DNA from: Lophius americanus
Lineage: Eukaryota > Chordata > Actinopteri > Lophiiformes > Lophiidae
DNA: 64,000 nt
NCBI GenBank assembly: GCA_037951165.1
Contig: JBBDHG010000014.1
Location: 23,395,001-23,459,000, forward strand
Direction of reading: 5' to 3'
Position numbers and translations under genes: made by a program. Below the pieces are notes generated by a model. The model was not told where the DNA came from, searched no databases, and saw nothing but the letters and a program-made list of their open reading frames with translations. Positions 1-13,560 of the stretch are shown here, one piece after another (positions within the stretch are counted from its first letter, which is position 1; each line of letters opens with the position of its first letter).

Positions 1-195
1 GGCATGTTACTGACAATAATCTATTTAAATTTTGGAGTGAGGGGGCAGAGTCTGATGAGTTCTTTTTACATTGAGAGATTAGCTACGCTCCTCAACTTTT
101 TAAGTATTCTTTGAAAGTGGGTAGAGTTCAACCATAATACTACATTTTGGAGTTGATCAGGATAAGGAGTGGATCCATGACTTTCTCTTTCAATT
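1..195. other. Left edge, nothing recognised
   Basis: Unclassified sequence before the first repeat A copy. Confidence 0.5.
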
Positions 196-199
196 CTGT

Positions 200-605
200 T
201 AACACTGTATGGAGGAGGAGTCCCAGGTAATGCCAAATATACAATATATAGAAGATAGATTGCCTCGAATCGATTCATACTCACCAAATTCTGACTAAAC
301 TGGACCAATGATTAGGAAGTTACATACTTTGCATATTTGTATATGCGAAGTAGATATCATTGAGTAAATAAATATACACCAAATTTGGACTAAATTGAAT
401 AAATGGTTGAGAAATGATGGCTTGAAAGCTTTTGGAGATAAAGCTACCCCTAGTGTCAGAAATGTACAACTGACATTTCCCGAATTTACTCCAGTTATTC
501 CTCACACTAAGACCTATGCGGGAATACAATTTGAAAGTAGTGGTTGTAATCATGATGACAATTCCATAATATCCATAACTTATCAGGAATATAATAGTGT
601 TTAGC
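200..605 (+). mobile_element. Repeat A copy, right two-thirds
   Basis: Contains ATAGAAGATAGATTGCCTCG, two partly tandem CACCAAATTTGGACTAAATT-type units (near 280 and 378), GCTACCCCTAGTGTCAG (446-462), CTCCAGTTATTCCTCACACT and the CATAATATCCATAACT end motif. Short ORFs here are spurious. Confidence 0.55.
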
Positions 606-1380
606 TCGGCGAAAATTTCTAGCTTAGATTTGGATCAGTTCATCAAAATGAAAAGTATAACCACCATTTAAAAAAAAAAGTCCATGAAAGATCCGAATGC
701 CTTAATTATACGATAACAGATATAAAAAAGAATGCCCCCTACATACACACCATCTGAATGTAGCTGACAAATATCATCAGGTTGATGATATTTGTCAGTG
801 ACACAAACTTTATGCTGTATGTCCATTATATGCTCACACATAAAATGGTTGATCCAACAGCTCTGATAACAGAAGCTCACCTTGGCCAAGGCTTCTATTT
901 TAACATTTATTGTGTTATTAAAAATTTATTTTCACAGTGTAAGGTCATTCTTCTTTTATTCTGAAGGAGGGTTTATTAAAATCTCTTACTTAAAGTAGTG
1001 TCATAAAAAAAATGATTAGGTCTCGATTCCTAAACGTATCACAAAATGTATTAACAACCCCATAGATGTTTTATATTTCACAACCAATCAGACAACTCCC
1101 CCTCCATACATTTCCACAAAGTGTTATTTTTGGCACCGCTGTCAGAGACAACCGGGTTGCTTTATTTTCACAGTTTATAGTAGATACTATAAAAACATTG
1201 GCAAAATATAATTGAAATTTTTTTTCTAATTCTACAGTTGCTTTTTATGTCTGAAGATTTTTACCAGGATTACTTAAAAAGTAAAGAACACATTCTGATG
1301 AAAGTTTCTCACGGCCAAAGGAACAGGCAGGTGCAGGGACAAAATTACGCTATGACATCCAAAAAAAAACACCAAACATC
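606..1380. other. Unclassified AT-rich sequence with a perfect hairpin
   Basis: No gene. Contains the 16-bp perfect inverted repeat at 764-779 and 783-798 with a 3-nt spacer. Confidence 0.5.
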
Positions 1381-1384
1381 AAGG

Positions 1385-1385
1385 T

Positions 1386-1450
<65 letters not shown>

Positions 1451-1690
1451 TAGCGCCAATTCACAACAACAGTTGTCTCAAGGTGCTTTCCAGAAAGAGC
1501 AGGTCTAGACCAGACTCTTTATACAATTATCTACAGGACCCAACAAATTCCTCTTTGAGCAAGCACTTGGCGACAATGGCAAGAAAAAACTGCCCTTTAA
1601 CAGGCAGAAACCTCGAGCAGATCCAAGACTCAGGGTGGACGGCCTACTGCCATGACCGGTCGGGTTTGAAAAAATTGAACTCAAATAGCA
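1385..1690 (+). mobile_element. Dispersed fish repeat with (ATCA)n microsatellite
   Basis: (ATCA)n at 1,386-1,440 leads into TTTATTTATATAGCGCCAAT, then CTTTCCAGAAAGAGCAGGTC, AGCAAGCACTTGGCGACAAT and AACAGGCAGAAACCTCGAGC. This is a repeat familiar in teleost genomes, probably of retroposon origin. The 71- and 78-codon ORFs across it are translation of the repeat, not genes. Confidence 0.6.
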
Positions 1691-1924
1691 ATCATGATTA
1701 CGTGATACAGAATGATTAAATAAATAAGGCTCACAAAAAATATTACAAAAAAAAAATAATAATCCTGCAAGTTTGCAAGCGAAATCAAATTAGTGCTGAT
1801 TCAGTTAGATGTCAAGTGTGATGCCTCTTCAGGAATGTTCCTGAGCTAGATCCTGAGAAATATCCCTGTAAACGAAATATAGAGTTTCTTGAAATTTTTC
1901 ACTAGAACTTAAAAATCATACTAG

Positions 1925-2048
1925 TAAATAGGCCTACGCTGTACAGCAAGGCTATGGCGCTGAAAGCCCCAAATCCCCTGTGTTCTCTCGGGATTTTACA
2001 GCATTTTGGATCCAAAATGCACATGCCTCATATCAATTGATACCAAGG
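1925..2048 (+). mobile_element. Repeat A left-end fragment
   Basis: TAGGCCTACGCTGTACAGCA and GCTGAAAGCCCCAAATCCCC match the left end of the family; the rest is missing. Confidence 0.45.
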
Positions 2049-2049
2049 A

Positions 2050-4135
2050 CCAGCTTTTCATGGTCAAGGAGTCGTATTGGTCAAACTATGACGGGACCAT
2101 TTATTTTAAGTGGAATGACATTATGGGGTAAGTGAGCTGCCCTGGTGGAAGTTTGTGGTCTGTCAAGTTTAGAATGTTAAAACAGAGATACTGCGAGACT
2201 GCAAGTCTGACTACCTGCCTACCTTGTTACATTTTTAATGGCATGCAGTCATGTGTGAGGATTAAAAAGAATCGCTCGGTCTCCTTTAAACTCTGTTTTG
2301 GTCTCTACCACATTCAAGGGGAACTGAGCAAACAGCAGCAGAATTATCGGAGTGTGAACGTAGCAGGAGTCAACCTCTATATTAAAGTTGTGTGGAAAAA
2401 CTAAAAGAGCTCTCCCAGACATTTGAGGAATGTACGAGTGTGGTCTCATTTTCTTTCAAGAAGAACTTCCAACCAATGGAAAATATTCATTCTTGAGGAG
2501 GAAATAGAAAAAAAGCAAAGAAGAGGACATTATGGTGTGGATCATTGAGAATGACTGCTTGATTTGCCCGAGCTCACTTTCGTCGAATGCTCCTCTCTAA
2601 TTGGGCTGATGAATCTCACTGCAGATCCAGAGCACAATAAGATGAAACATTAGCAAGGAATGTGGATTTTTTCCAGTTCGTCAGATTCAGCTTCCAGCCC
2701 CAAATGACCTCTCCATTTTCAGTTAGGTCTGAAAATGAACGGTCTGCTCAGGAGAGTGTAGGTGAGATTTGGTCCCTCCCTTCAAGTCTGACACACCCGG
2801 CTGCTCACATTTACATCAGTTTCTCTTCCACATAGATAAGCCTTTTAGCAGGTGTTAAAATGGGGATGCCATGTGACTATATTATGGAATGTCCTAAGTA
2901 TAATGTTTGAAAATAAAATGGTGGATTTCCAGATATACATTATAAACACCATATAGTTTAACTTTTCAACACAGCATTTGGAATCGCATAGTTCGTAGCG
3001 TCTCTGCATAATTGAGGCACACTGATGCAAGGTAACAGACATGCATCGCTGGACATATCAGTCTAAAAAGGCCACAGAAACAAGCCACATCACATATATA
3101 AAACTAAGCTCCATACTAACGATGACACAGCTAGAGGTTAGAATGTATGGGTGTCATCATGAATATTTAACACATGAATAAATATACGTAGCTTCTCTAG
3201 GAATATTTTATTACTGGATGAACAGTGGAAAAGCTCAAGCTCACCCAGCACTCTAAAAGCTGTGAAATATACATCTGGGTGTGGGAAAATATGAGAGCCG
3301 CCTCATTATGAGCAGACTTATGTTTGATGCATTAGGGAGAGTTAAACTGATGAAAAACCTGTGGCTGCGATCGAAATTAATCTGCATATGACCGATGTGG
3401 GAAAAACAGCAACATCATTCGATGTGGAGTAGAAACCTATAGAAACCAGCATTGCACGCTTTTTAATTTGTGTTTTCTCATAGATGTGGTCAAATTCACA
3501 ACTCACTGAGCCAAAGTACAGCTTTTAAGTGGAAAACGATTTCTAATAATAATCAGTATTTGAGTATATTTTGGAAAATTAGGCTATGCCGTGGGTGGAT
3601 CCATATGAAAAGACACGGGGGGGGGGGGGGTAAAATGATCTGCAGATGAGAGAAAGGAGTTACAGATATCTAAAGTGATTTGAGTTACTTAAGTTTGTTC
3701 CATAAATTCACTCAACAATTCAAATGTTTTATAAATGCACGTAGTTTATCTTCACATTCGTAGATCCGATCGTTTAAGCATTTGGAAATCAATCTGTAAT
3801 TCTCCGTAATAATCCGTAATACAGTTATAATACATTTATATACACAAGAAGCTCAATGAAGACAAAAGTGATCAAGGATCTTATTAACAACTGCTGTGCT
3901 TTCTCAAAATGGGACCTATTACAGTCGTACACCACCCACCACACAAAAGTTGTAATATATAAAAACCAACGTATAAATAAAACTTTGGGGAATTTATTAA
4001 TGTAATATTTTAGGCACTCTAAATTAAAGACAAAATTACGACTCGTTTGGTCAAGTTTGAACAGTGAAAAAAAATCTGACTCATAACATTATTTCATGAG
4101 GATAAGTTGTAATTCATGCAAAATAGTCAATTTTA
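2050..4135. other. Upstream intergenic, nothing recognised
   Basis: Contains poly(G) at 3,617-3,630. No coding signal, no retroelement motif recognised. Confidence 0.5.
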
Positions 4136-4139
4136 TTAA

Positions 4140-4475
4140 GTAGCTCAAAGTTTTGATAAAGATTTTTTGGAGAAAACTCTATGGGTTGTATTGAGTTACA
4201 TAATTCCCTTTAATAAGTCCTTACGTGCTTTATTATATGAAGAAAAAATAAAATTCTACTTATCAAATAGGACTTTCTTAAAAGCCATGGTTAATGCCTC
4301 CTCCTCATTGGCCCCTTTGAAACATGGTGTCCCACAGGGCTCCATCATTGGACCCGTACTGATCCGTTTGTACAAGCTGCCAGTGGGTCAATCAAGTGGA
4401 AACACATTTTGCAATAGTGACTCATAATGTGCTCAACCAAACAGGGGAGCGGGACATTAAAGGGTTAATTTCAAA
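4140..4475 (+). mobile_element. L2/CR1-like LINE fragment (family B)
   Basis: Encodes KFYLSNRTFLKAMVN and then HGVPQGSIIGPVL, the palm-domain B motif of L2/CR1-type reverse transcriptases, within an 86-codon frame (4,167-4,427). The RT frame is cut off within about 20 codons and the element ends at GTGCTCAACCAAAC...GGACATTAAAGGGTTAA (4,430-4,470). It is a 5'-truncated and internally deleted copy; no catalytic motif remains. Confidence 0.65.
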
Positions 4476-4479
4476 GTGT

Positions 4480-6675
4480 CCATTTTTAAATCTGAACTGT
4501 AAGAAAAAGAGAGGAATGGACTTGGGAAATTGGAAATAGAGAAATAGGTAACTCAGAAGGTGAAATTAAACCATTGTGCATGTAATGATGCCACTCACAA
4601 ATTGAATTTTACACTTTACACAATTTACACTTTCACACTGTACAGCTAATACCTACATCTACCAAATCTACACTGGATCATCTCTCAAAAATATTGTTGG
4701 AAAATGGTTCTGGAGTTTTGAAAATGTGTATGAAAAGTGTTAAAGCGTCAATGTCTGTGTTTGTATTGGATTGTAGCCTGGTCCACACGTCATGTCTCTC
4801 CTTTGAAAATCCTACCGACAAACCGCCAGTCAAACCAAAGAATAACATCCTCCATTGAGGGAACAAGTGTTAACGCCCACTTGCCATGAACATTTTCCCA
4901 TGTAGTGAGAAATAGTTATTCAATAATGCTTGAATTATCATCAGCCATTGGTGTAGAAATGCATCAGAACATTAAATAGGATTATAAAACAGATGAACAA
5001 AGCCACATTTTCAAAAATACTTAATTGCACCAAGTATAGTTTTAGACGTCGTATGGTCTTATTCAACATGGAGTGAAGTGGAGTCAGGTGCAAAGAGCAC
5101 ACTGGAGTTGGATGCCACACTCACACTTTTCCACTTTGCACTTTTACGTATTCCGGCTTCACCACCGGTGCAGCGATTCTGACCAGTATGGAAATAAAGA
5201 CAGAGACAGCTCTCGTGAAATTATTCACTCTATAGTCTTGGGTCCTAATCATAATACACGCCATGTTCAATGTCACATAACGGCAATAACTTAATCTCCG
5301 TCAGAACATTATGTTTCCACTCTGGCTTGTCAGTTTTTCTACACGTTGATTTGTCAGCTAGCAGGATGGCGCACAAACTAATGAACTGATTTCCATGAAT
5401 CAGGATGGAAGGATAGGGCATGTGCCCGGCGAGAGACTATTACATTTTGATGCAGCTCTGGATAGTTGGACGGGGATTTTCAAGGATTTGTATGAGTTTT
5501 CTTGAAAAATAAAAAGTGAAGAATATACTATCTATCTCCAGGTTGAACAATTTTCAACATATTTCCTCATTTATCAAAACATTAATCATGTATTTGAATA
5601 CATTTTTTTAAAAAAAGAAGCTATGGTTGGATGATCCAAATCGCAAGTTGAATAGGCTGGGTCAAAAGCATTTGTGTCACAGAATAGCCCTTGTGAGAAG
5701 TCAAGACGATGATTTCTTAGATTCTATGTTACGTCTACTTTGTTTGAAGAATATGTTTAATAAATCGTAAGCATCTTATCGGTCTGATTACTTCGGTCTG
5801 ATTACCTGATTACCTATTATTCTATTATATGAGCTGTATAGAGAAATATAATTGTAGGCCTTGGTAAAGGTACGGCGTGTGCTCCATTGAGTACCATTAC
5901 ATTTAAATAATAGTCAAAAGTGAGATACATTTTTAAATAATATCCCCTGGTGGGGAATACCTCTCATTATCAGATACGTTGGCATGATTTGAAGAAGTAT
6001 TATTATTATTGCTGTAAACATTGAAACACTGTGTTGACTGTGTGCACAAGGCTGCATGATGGATGCCGGGACTCACACAGCCACTGCACTGCTAGACTGC
6101 CGCTGGAATTGCTCGCCCACAAGCACAACGATTTCTGTGTCAGAAAAATTAATTTTATCCATCTCAGATGTTGCGAGTCAGCAAGCTCATACCTGAGCAT
6201 CAACATTCATGAGGTGCTTTCTGCTCAGCATTTAAAGCAGAAGTGGATAAGTGGAGGGTAGGATATGAAGATGATTAAATTCACAATTGATGACTTATCA
6301 GAAAGGCCCAACATGAATATAAAAATTATCTTCACCTAGTAAGCGTTTTATCTTCAGAACGACAAATCGTTTTTATCGAAATACCATGTTTCACCTCATG
6401 CCAGCTTTTTTTTTTTTGTAGGAAGATTAAAACAACTCTAAGATTTCATTTTTATTACTTTAAATGGCAATACTATTATAATTATAACTACTGAAAAAGA
6501 AAAGATACTCCAGCAAAGTTAGTGCATGTGACACACCTTTTCTTTTCTTTCATTTTTTGCTCTTAAGTTCTAGAATAAAGGGATTTTTAGTTTTTTTTGT
6601 CATTTTTGCTAAAACATTCTAAAAATGATAGGTGAAAAAATATGCTTTAGTGAAAAACAACACTGCTAATGTCGG
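4480..6675. other. Upstream intergenic, nothing recognised
   Basis: AT-rich, no gene or mobile-element motif recognised; ORFs overlap on both strands and look spurious. Confidence 0.5.
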
Positions 6676-6677
6676 TG

Positions 6678-6678
<1 letters not shown>

Positions 6679-6710
<32 letters not shown>
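6679..6710. repeat. (AT)n microsatellite
   Basis: About 16 AT units. Confidence 0.95.
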
Positions 6711-6713
<3 letters not shown>

Positions 6714-6714
6714 A

Positions 6715-8615
6715 TAAATATTGAAACTAAAGTCAAAATCATTTGATAATCAAAATCGGTAAAAGTTTTCTTAATATAATTGACCAAATTAAACAAAACT
6801 TTTACATCTCTGCCACACATCAACTTTTGAAATTGATCCAAATCTGAACATACAGTTAAATATCTTTTAAACAAAACTTCCCTATCGCGGGTAAAGAAGG
6901 AGCAATAATGAAACTGAACTCCCAAATCTGTGGTTAAATGGTTTGCGAGCATAGTCACGATCATATCAGTACTATGAAACGGTTAAATTAATTATGGAAT
7001 TGCACAAGCAATCAAATCCATGGGAAAGAAGATGGTAAAAAGGCTAAAGACACTGCTGTCACAGGGATAGGGGGACGACCGGAGGAAGCTAAAGAAACAG
7101 ATGAGAGCGGGAGGTAAACTGTTGTATGGAGAGGAAGAAATCCTGAGGATGAGTGGAGGTTGAGGACTCAACGAAAGGATCTGCAGGGAGATGACCAAAA
7201 TGTACGGCGAACACACCGGTCGGACTGTGCCATTAAAAAATTTGGAGGAAAACAATTTTGTGCCACAAAAATTAAAAAAAAATCCTTCACAGATTTACAT
7301 AAAAATTTCTCGTAATTTGAATTGTTTCTGTGTCAGCCCGATGTCTTCTTTCAGTCAATCATCTATCTGCTCCAACAGAAATGAGTTTAATGGATTCCCT
7401 CAAGAATAAGGACATATGTGACAATACATCAGTGAGAGGTGGCAGTGAACTTCAGCCTTCGCACTGCCAATAATTCACACACTCTAAAATAAAACCTTGT
7501 AGAGGGTTTGTGAAAAAAAATCTTTCTCGATGAGAAAGGTGCATGACATCTAGTTCCATCTCAGATGGGTTCCTGTTATTAGAGAAATAGAGGAGATGGA
7601 GCAGCAGGAACAGAGAGAGAGAGAGAGAGAGAGAGGGGGATGAGCTATGGGTGTGAGAAGGACAGCAGATGGGCAGTATTCTAAACATCGGAATAATATT
7701 CTTTCACCAAGTCACTTGGGAAATCCAGTTGATCCCACGAATGTGGGGATTAATATGTTTGGGAGGTGTACAATGGAGAAAAACTCAGGACTTGGAAAAA
7801 AAGCTGCAGAAGATTAAACGAACAACTGCTTTTGCAGACTATAAACTGTGCAACACTGAAAACCAGCAAGAATATGAGTTTCTGCTGGCCTTGGGTTCTA
7901 CAAAAGATTCCATACTCAGCCCACCTTTGCGTGTCTCATCATTGTATCCACATGCTAGGTCTGTGCAGCAATTTGAGTCATTACCACTGAGGCACACTTC
8001 TCAGCTGTTCTGCATGACTGCATCAGACATGTCTCAAATGCTAAACAGAAAATCCATTATTTTTCCACATTGTTTACGAATCATCCAAACTTACACAGAC
8101 TGTATCTTGGGCCCAGGATGCTGGTAACTGACACGTAATCAAAACTCACAAGTCTCACAGGGCATAAAAAGCCATTCAGCAAATGGAAGCAGAAATATTA
8201 TAATAACATCACTGCTTTGTGATATGTGGGCCCAAAGAAAGGAAATAAGATTATTTTTTCGGAAACCAAATAGTCTTGAAATGTTCCATCAAATGTTTTA
8301 CTCTGATTACAAAAAAAGGACAATTTGATATCCAAGCCGCCCCAGGAAAATCGACTAAAAAATGAAACTATGATTTTGTCCTCTCTTTTTTATTTCCTTT
8401 TTTTTTGTATAACAATATATATACAAAAGGTGGTACTTGTGCTATATGAATGACTGCATTAGCACATAATAGCTAATTAAACAATTTTATCGATGTTATT
8501 GTGCATTTTTAAAAAGCTTAGATATTCAATATGAAATATAAATAATACAGATGAAGACCTATGTGGGAAAAAAGAAAAAAATATATATTTGAAAACACAT
8601 TTGTGTTTGGCAAAA
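6715..8615. other. Upstream intergenic, nothing recognised
   Basis: Includes (GA)n at 7,611-7,635. The 152-codon ORF at 7,669-8,127 has a lysine-rich piece (DLEKKLQKIKRTT) but no recognised domain, no splice context and an overlapping rival frame, so I do not call a gene. Confidence 0.45.
7611..7635 (+). repeat. (GA)n microsatellite
   Basis: About 12 GA units, followed by GGGG. Confidence 0.9.
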
Positions 8616-8620
8616 TTGAG

Positions 8621-8625
8621 TATAA

Positions 8626-8686
<61 letters not shown>
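8621..8686. repeat. (AT)n microsatellite, interrupted
   Basis: Over 60 bp of alternating AT with one TATGTATA interruption. Confidence 0.95.
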
Positions 8687-8689
<3 letters not shown>

Positions 8690-8691
<2 letters not shown>

Positions 8692-10100
8692 AACTTATAA
8701 TGTAATTTTTTAAAATCATTTAGATGTGTTTTTCTTTTTTAAATGTTCCTGGTAATGTTGTATGATATTTTATTACACCTACTGCCCTCCACATCTACTT
8801 CCCACTTTTTCTTTTAATAGACAGGAGCACTATGTTATTAGATTCTTAGAACATATTAAAAGTCTCCCACGTGTTATACAATTAATCAGAGCACAGGACC
8901 TGATAATTGCATAAATTACTATGTTTGAATCCAGTCGAAAGGATTTTGTTTTCAGTGAATCATTTCACAGCTTGACCTGCCACAACGCTCCCTTGGCTAG
9001 AACAATTTGCAATTTATAATCACAAATATTGCACAAAATGACCTTATTGAATTGAATTTAGTCAAGAAAAGCATAATTATTCATCTATTGGGGCTTTCAG
9101 CTGACAGACTGCGATTTTGCAGCACCCGGCTCAGACTGAGGATGCACAGCCATCTCTTCTCAGAGGTCAGACGTTCCGAGAAACTCAGCGCGCTGCTCGG
9201 CATCTCCCATAACAGTATATTAATTTGCACGTATGTACTTATGTTACTTACCCTATTATTCAATCCCTTGTGAAACCCATTTCCAATGCTCCTTTCTTTT
9301 CAGATGGATAGAGAGAAAAGCAAACTATCTTTACCTGAACTTCAAGGCAGAGTTGGGTGAGTCGTATCCATAAGTGGAGCCCATAACATCTGTCACCGCT
9401 CATCAGGACCAGCTAAATTACCCCTTCCTTTGCGTTTAATCACATCCTACTGGAAGATTGCTCAATTTGTCTCCCATTGGTTTGACAGTTTGACCCCGGC
9501 ATGCCAGGATGCTGTGTGATATGAAAGACACCCATATGAGAGCCGTGACAGCTAATATTAACATATTAAAATTCATTTCTGTTACATGACCCTGATTCGT
9601 TTGAGCAGTTTTTAGGGCACAAATTAAATCGGTTAAAAGTGTGTGCCTTCCTGTGTGGTCCATCTATCTTAGTCTGGAGTAGAAATTAGATCATCGCTCA
9701 GTTGATGAGCTTCCATCACTCAGCAACCCCATGAACTGAAATATATGCACGCTTATGCATTCATGCTCACACTCCAGCTTTCTTCTCCTCACAGACAGAA
9801 TATGAAAAGAGCAGAAAGAATTGAAAACATTCAATTTGAGCCAATGTTCAGGTGATCAATAGTACATGACAGTGTATGTGCCTGTTCCCTCAACACAGAA
9901 CCAGCAGCAACCACATCTGTGTGAGGGACTGAGGCCTTTCCCATTTTCGTTTGCACAGATAAATATCTTTTAGGGATATCAAGCATGTGTTTTCTTATTA
10001 TTTCTATCAATGAAAGAAAACTATTGCAGTGATGCTTTAAACTACACAAAGTATGAAAACTACAGTCTACACTCCAGTATATGTGTGACAGAAAAGTGAG
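8690..10100. other. Upstream intergenic, possible conserved block
   Basis: 9,080-9,240 is repeat-free, somewhat GC-richer and has ORFs on both strands of similar length, as unselected or regulatory DNA would. No domain recognised. Confidence 0.35.
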
Positions 10101-10104
10101 TGAA

Positions 10105-10560
10105 ACCGGGGTGAACTAGGCCTATGCTGTTGTCCCCGACACTAGGGGAACCTCCCCCGAAAAGCCCCCAATCCCCTGCTTTGTACGAGCCATCCCCACA
10201 AAGTGAAGTTATATCCACAGTACTTTTAGTAAAGCTCTCATTATTGAGAAAATATAAGAACTATTAGATCAAAATATGAATAAAAAATTGTATTCCAGTC
10301 ATTTGCACTGAATTTGGTCTTAATCAGATCAAGGGTTCAGAAACTATGGCCGACAACCGACAAGTCTCAAAATCAATACAGCTCTTCATTGCACTACTTG
10401 CATCAAATTTGAAAATGAACCATGAAGTAGGTTTTGAGTTATGTACAGAAAACTACAGAGCCCCTGAAGTCCTTTGAGAAAAAAATGAATAACTTGTCAG
10501 ACAAGATGTTCATATTCACCATAGAGCATAAAATGGGCTGACCAGGCCTTACAAACTTTT
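10105..10560 (+). mobile_element. Repeat A copy, left half
   Basis: Starts with AACTAGGCCTATGCTGTTGT and GTCCCCGACACTAGGGGAAC, continues with CCCCCAATCCCCTGC (10,168-10,182) and AAGTTATATCCACAG, then diverges. Confidence 0.55.
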
Positions 10561-10914
10561 ACTTTCACTTCGAAATGCCATACAGTTGCATTTCCATGCT
10601 GACCAACATGACTTCTGCTCTGATCCCTGGAAAATAAGAGCACTTAAAACACACTGAGCAGCAAAAAGGAAAAATAAGCATGTACGTATGCCGTTAACAG
10701 AAAAAATCGGTTAGAGATTCATATTCTACCAGCCTTTGTTTGTAGGTATGGGATCATCATCAGCAGGAATCATTGACTGCACACACTGAAAGACAACAGG
10801 TAGCAGCTACACTAGTGCTTTCCAAAGAACAGGACTGCCTTTGTAATGCTGAATTTATCTTGTGCGCACAAGATTATTATATTGTGTGAACAAGATAAAT
10901 AACTTGAGGGAATT

Positions 10915-11260
10915 CAGGGGCTCCATAGAAAACTGCTTTTCATAAAAAAATCTCCGCCATGGAGCAAAATATGAACTACTTGAGTAAAATATGATAATTA
11001 CATTTGGACTAAATCAAGCTAAGAAGTTATGTCCTAAAAATTGCACTTTATGTAAAAACACCACCCAGTGAGTAAAATATGAACTATTAAAGTAAAACAC
11101 AATATATGCGAGATGGATCTCGTTATATGCACAAACTTTGGACTGAGTGGGAAACACACAAACTATCTTTCCCCAAATCACTCCAGTTCTTCCTCGCACC
11201 AGGGTCTATGTAGGTATAAAATTTGAAAATGATCCATGACATGGATTAACACAATGTAAT
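10915..11260 (+). mobile_element. Repeat A copy, two tandem internal units plus right part
   Basis: Two GAGCAAAATATGAACTACTT / GAGTAAAATATGAACTATTA units about 100 bp apart (near 10,965 and 11,070), then CCAAATCACTCCAGTTCTTC and TAAAATTTGAAAATGATCCA. Shows the internal duplication directly. Confidence 0.6.
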
Positions 11261-11264
11261 AACG

Positions 11265-13190
11265 TGAATGAAGCACAGAGTAGAGGTCGCACACAGCTTT
11301 TGAAAGCTATTAAGTTTTAGATCACTGCAGCTACTGATTTAATCCAGCTGGGCATGAATCAAAACTGAGACTAAGGAGGGTTTAGGGTTAAGAAAATACT
11401 CTCATTCCTTGATGTGTCTCATTTAGAAAAAAGTAGAGCTTTCTAATTGGACAAAATTTAAGTCTGAAGCAGACAACCGGAACCTCCCTTCGCTGGCATC
11501 AGGCTGACACAATTATGGTAAGTCCTCAGCACTGAGAGACCAAAATTATTTCTGGGTTTTCAAAAGCCTGTTTGGAGAAGAAGTCTCTGTATGTTTTATG
11601 GAAAATGTCAGCTCCCTTTTGATTTGATTGTATCAAAAGATAATCCAAAGCCTGAGTGGAGGGAACATACGACGACTACGAATTCACTTTTTTGCCGCAT
11701 TAATATCGAAAAAGAAAAAAAGGCAAAGCCAAGGCAAAGGATATTAAATGACAAGAGAATCTGTAGTTCAGAGGTCAATGCTTGAAGATAAAACTTTAAA
11801 GTGAGATTTTGTTTTAAAGCGTAAAAAAAAAAAAAAAAAAAAAAAAGGCTCTCTGTGTAAAACCTAATCTAATCTTTTTAGAGGTGAAGGAAGTACAGGA
11901 TTTGGGTCGCAGATTTTGCCAAGCTTTGAGATCTGATCTGAGTATGTAACGTTGTGTACGTGCAGGACATTATGACAGTTTCACAGCCGGTTTCCAGAAC
12001 AATCTTATCCTCAAACATCGGACAATCCATCTTTCCTTTTCATGCCAATCTTGTACACACGAGAAGAAAACGGTGGGGGCGGTACGATATCAGACGGGGA
12101 GATTAAAAAGATGTTATCAACATCTGTGCTCCAGCCAAACTATTAATCAAAGATTCATTTTTACCTTAATCACCAGGACTATTAATTCCTTCGGAGGATG
12201 AAAACATCAGCACATCTTTACTTCTGTAAGCTCTTCATTTCTGAAGATTTGCAGCAGCAGAGTGTCAGAGCTCACAGCAGACTGGCAGCTTCACTTTGTT
12301 CTAAAAGCATTAGTCTCTTAATCCCGTCTTTTTTTGTGAAGCAAAAGGAGCGATTCGACTAAGCCACAACCACATGCAGAAGTTAAGATGGTGAACAAAT
12401 CAAATATGCTCATGCAGCTTATAGATGTGACAAGATTGCACAGAAAGTCCACTTTTGCTTTTTTTTTTAAAAATCGAATGCAATCGTGCGGAATTTACAG
12501 TAGGGTTCCGTATATAGTTGTTAATTTATTCCATGGAGCATGACTATATTATAAACTGATGATACAATCATTAATTGATTCCTGCGCCCCCTAAAAAAAA
12601 CAAAATATCCACATGACACCGTCAGAAAAGATGGGAAAACGAAATCTGAGAATACTTAACACTTTGGAAATCCATTATAAAGTAAAAAAAACTGTAACAA
12701 TTAACTTCAGTATGGTGCTGAATGGTTGGTCTTGAAACACAGACCAAGGAATCTAACATGCTCCAAATTTGGCGTCACAATCCTGATCGCGCAGCTACTC
12801 CTTCTGAGCACACCGCTTGAATTGCGCGTACAGATCAAAACAGTTGAAATTAAATCTGCGTGCTCAAAATGAGCAGCTGTGTGATCAGTAATGTGGTACA
12901 AATAAAGCGGTAAATCAAGACACCCGGGGCCTGCCGGATCAGTGGTGCTGCTGAGCAGTTGTCGAATTAGCATCCTTGCGGGCGACTTAAATTTCTCCAT
13001 TGAAATGCGACAATGACTATTTAGGGTAGCAAACTGTATTTGAAACAACTCTCTTTGCTAACTGGTGCTATTCTGGTGGTGATATGGAGGTCAAAGCAAA
13101 CAACAAGAGGTAGTCCCAGAGAATAAAAGAAAACCTGAGCTGCCATTTTAATTCAATTGTTGAACTCCCCTTTTGTTGGTATAAATCTCT
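11265..13190. other. Upstream intergenic, nothing recognised
   Basis: Poly(A) of 24 at 11,823-11,846. The minus-strand 113-codon ORF (12,707-13,048) shows no domain and I reject it as a gene. Confidence 0.45.
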
Positions 13191-13194
13191 AACG

Positions 13195-13560
13195 TATATC
13201 TGCTTTTAAGACCAACAGTTTGTAAGGCTCTGCACCAGTCTGTGCTCTTAATTATTAATGACTAATAGGAATCCGGCGGGTGGGAGTGGTGTGAAGTAGA
13301 CTGTTCGTCGCAGACTCTTAATATGTCAATGCTGCACTGAAGGACAATTATCTCTATTGGCCGAGCACATATGGAGTAGTTACAGGCGATTACAATCCGG
13401 TACCTCTGTTCTGGATCTGAGGGGATAATAGAGGTATTCATTATGATATGTTCATTTTAATGTGATTTTATTGACAAGCATTACAGCGGCTCAGCCTTCA
13501 ATTGTAACTGCTCGTGAAAACAGTTTTGCAACTCAATTAGATTTGACATTGTCTTTGACT
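13195..13560. other. Candidate conserved noncoding block
   Basis: Repeat-free sequence with TCTTAATTATTAATGACTAA, GGCGATTACAATCCGG and several TAAT cores; composition resembles vertebrate developmental enhancers. Confidence 0.22.

Noticed and set aside
6647..6964. 105-codon minus-strand ORF
   Set aside because: Contains the translated (AT)n microsatellite (Tyr-Ile repeats) and has no other support.
7669..8127. 152-codon ORF as a gene
   Set aside because: No recognisable domain, no splice or promoter context, and a competing frame overlaps it.
12707..13048. 113-codon minus-strand ORF as a gene
   Set aside because: No known motif and no supporting signals.
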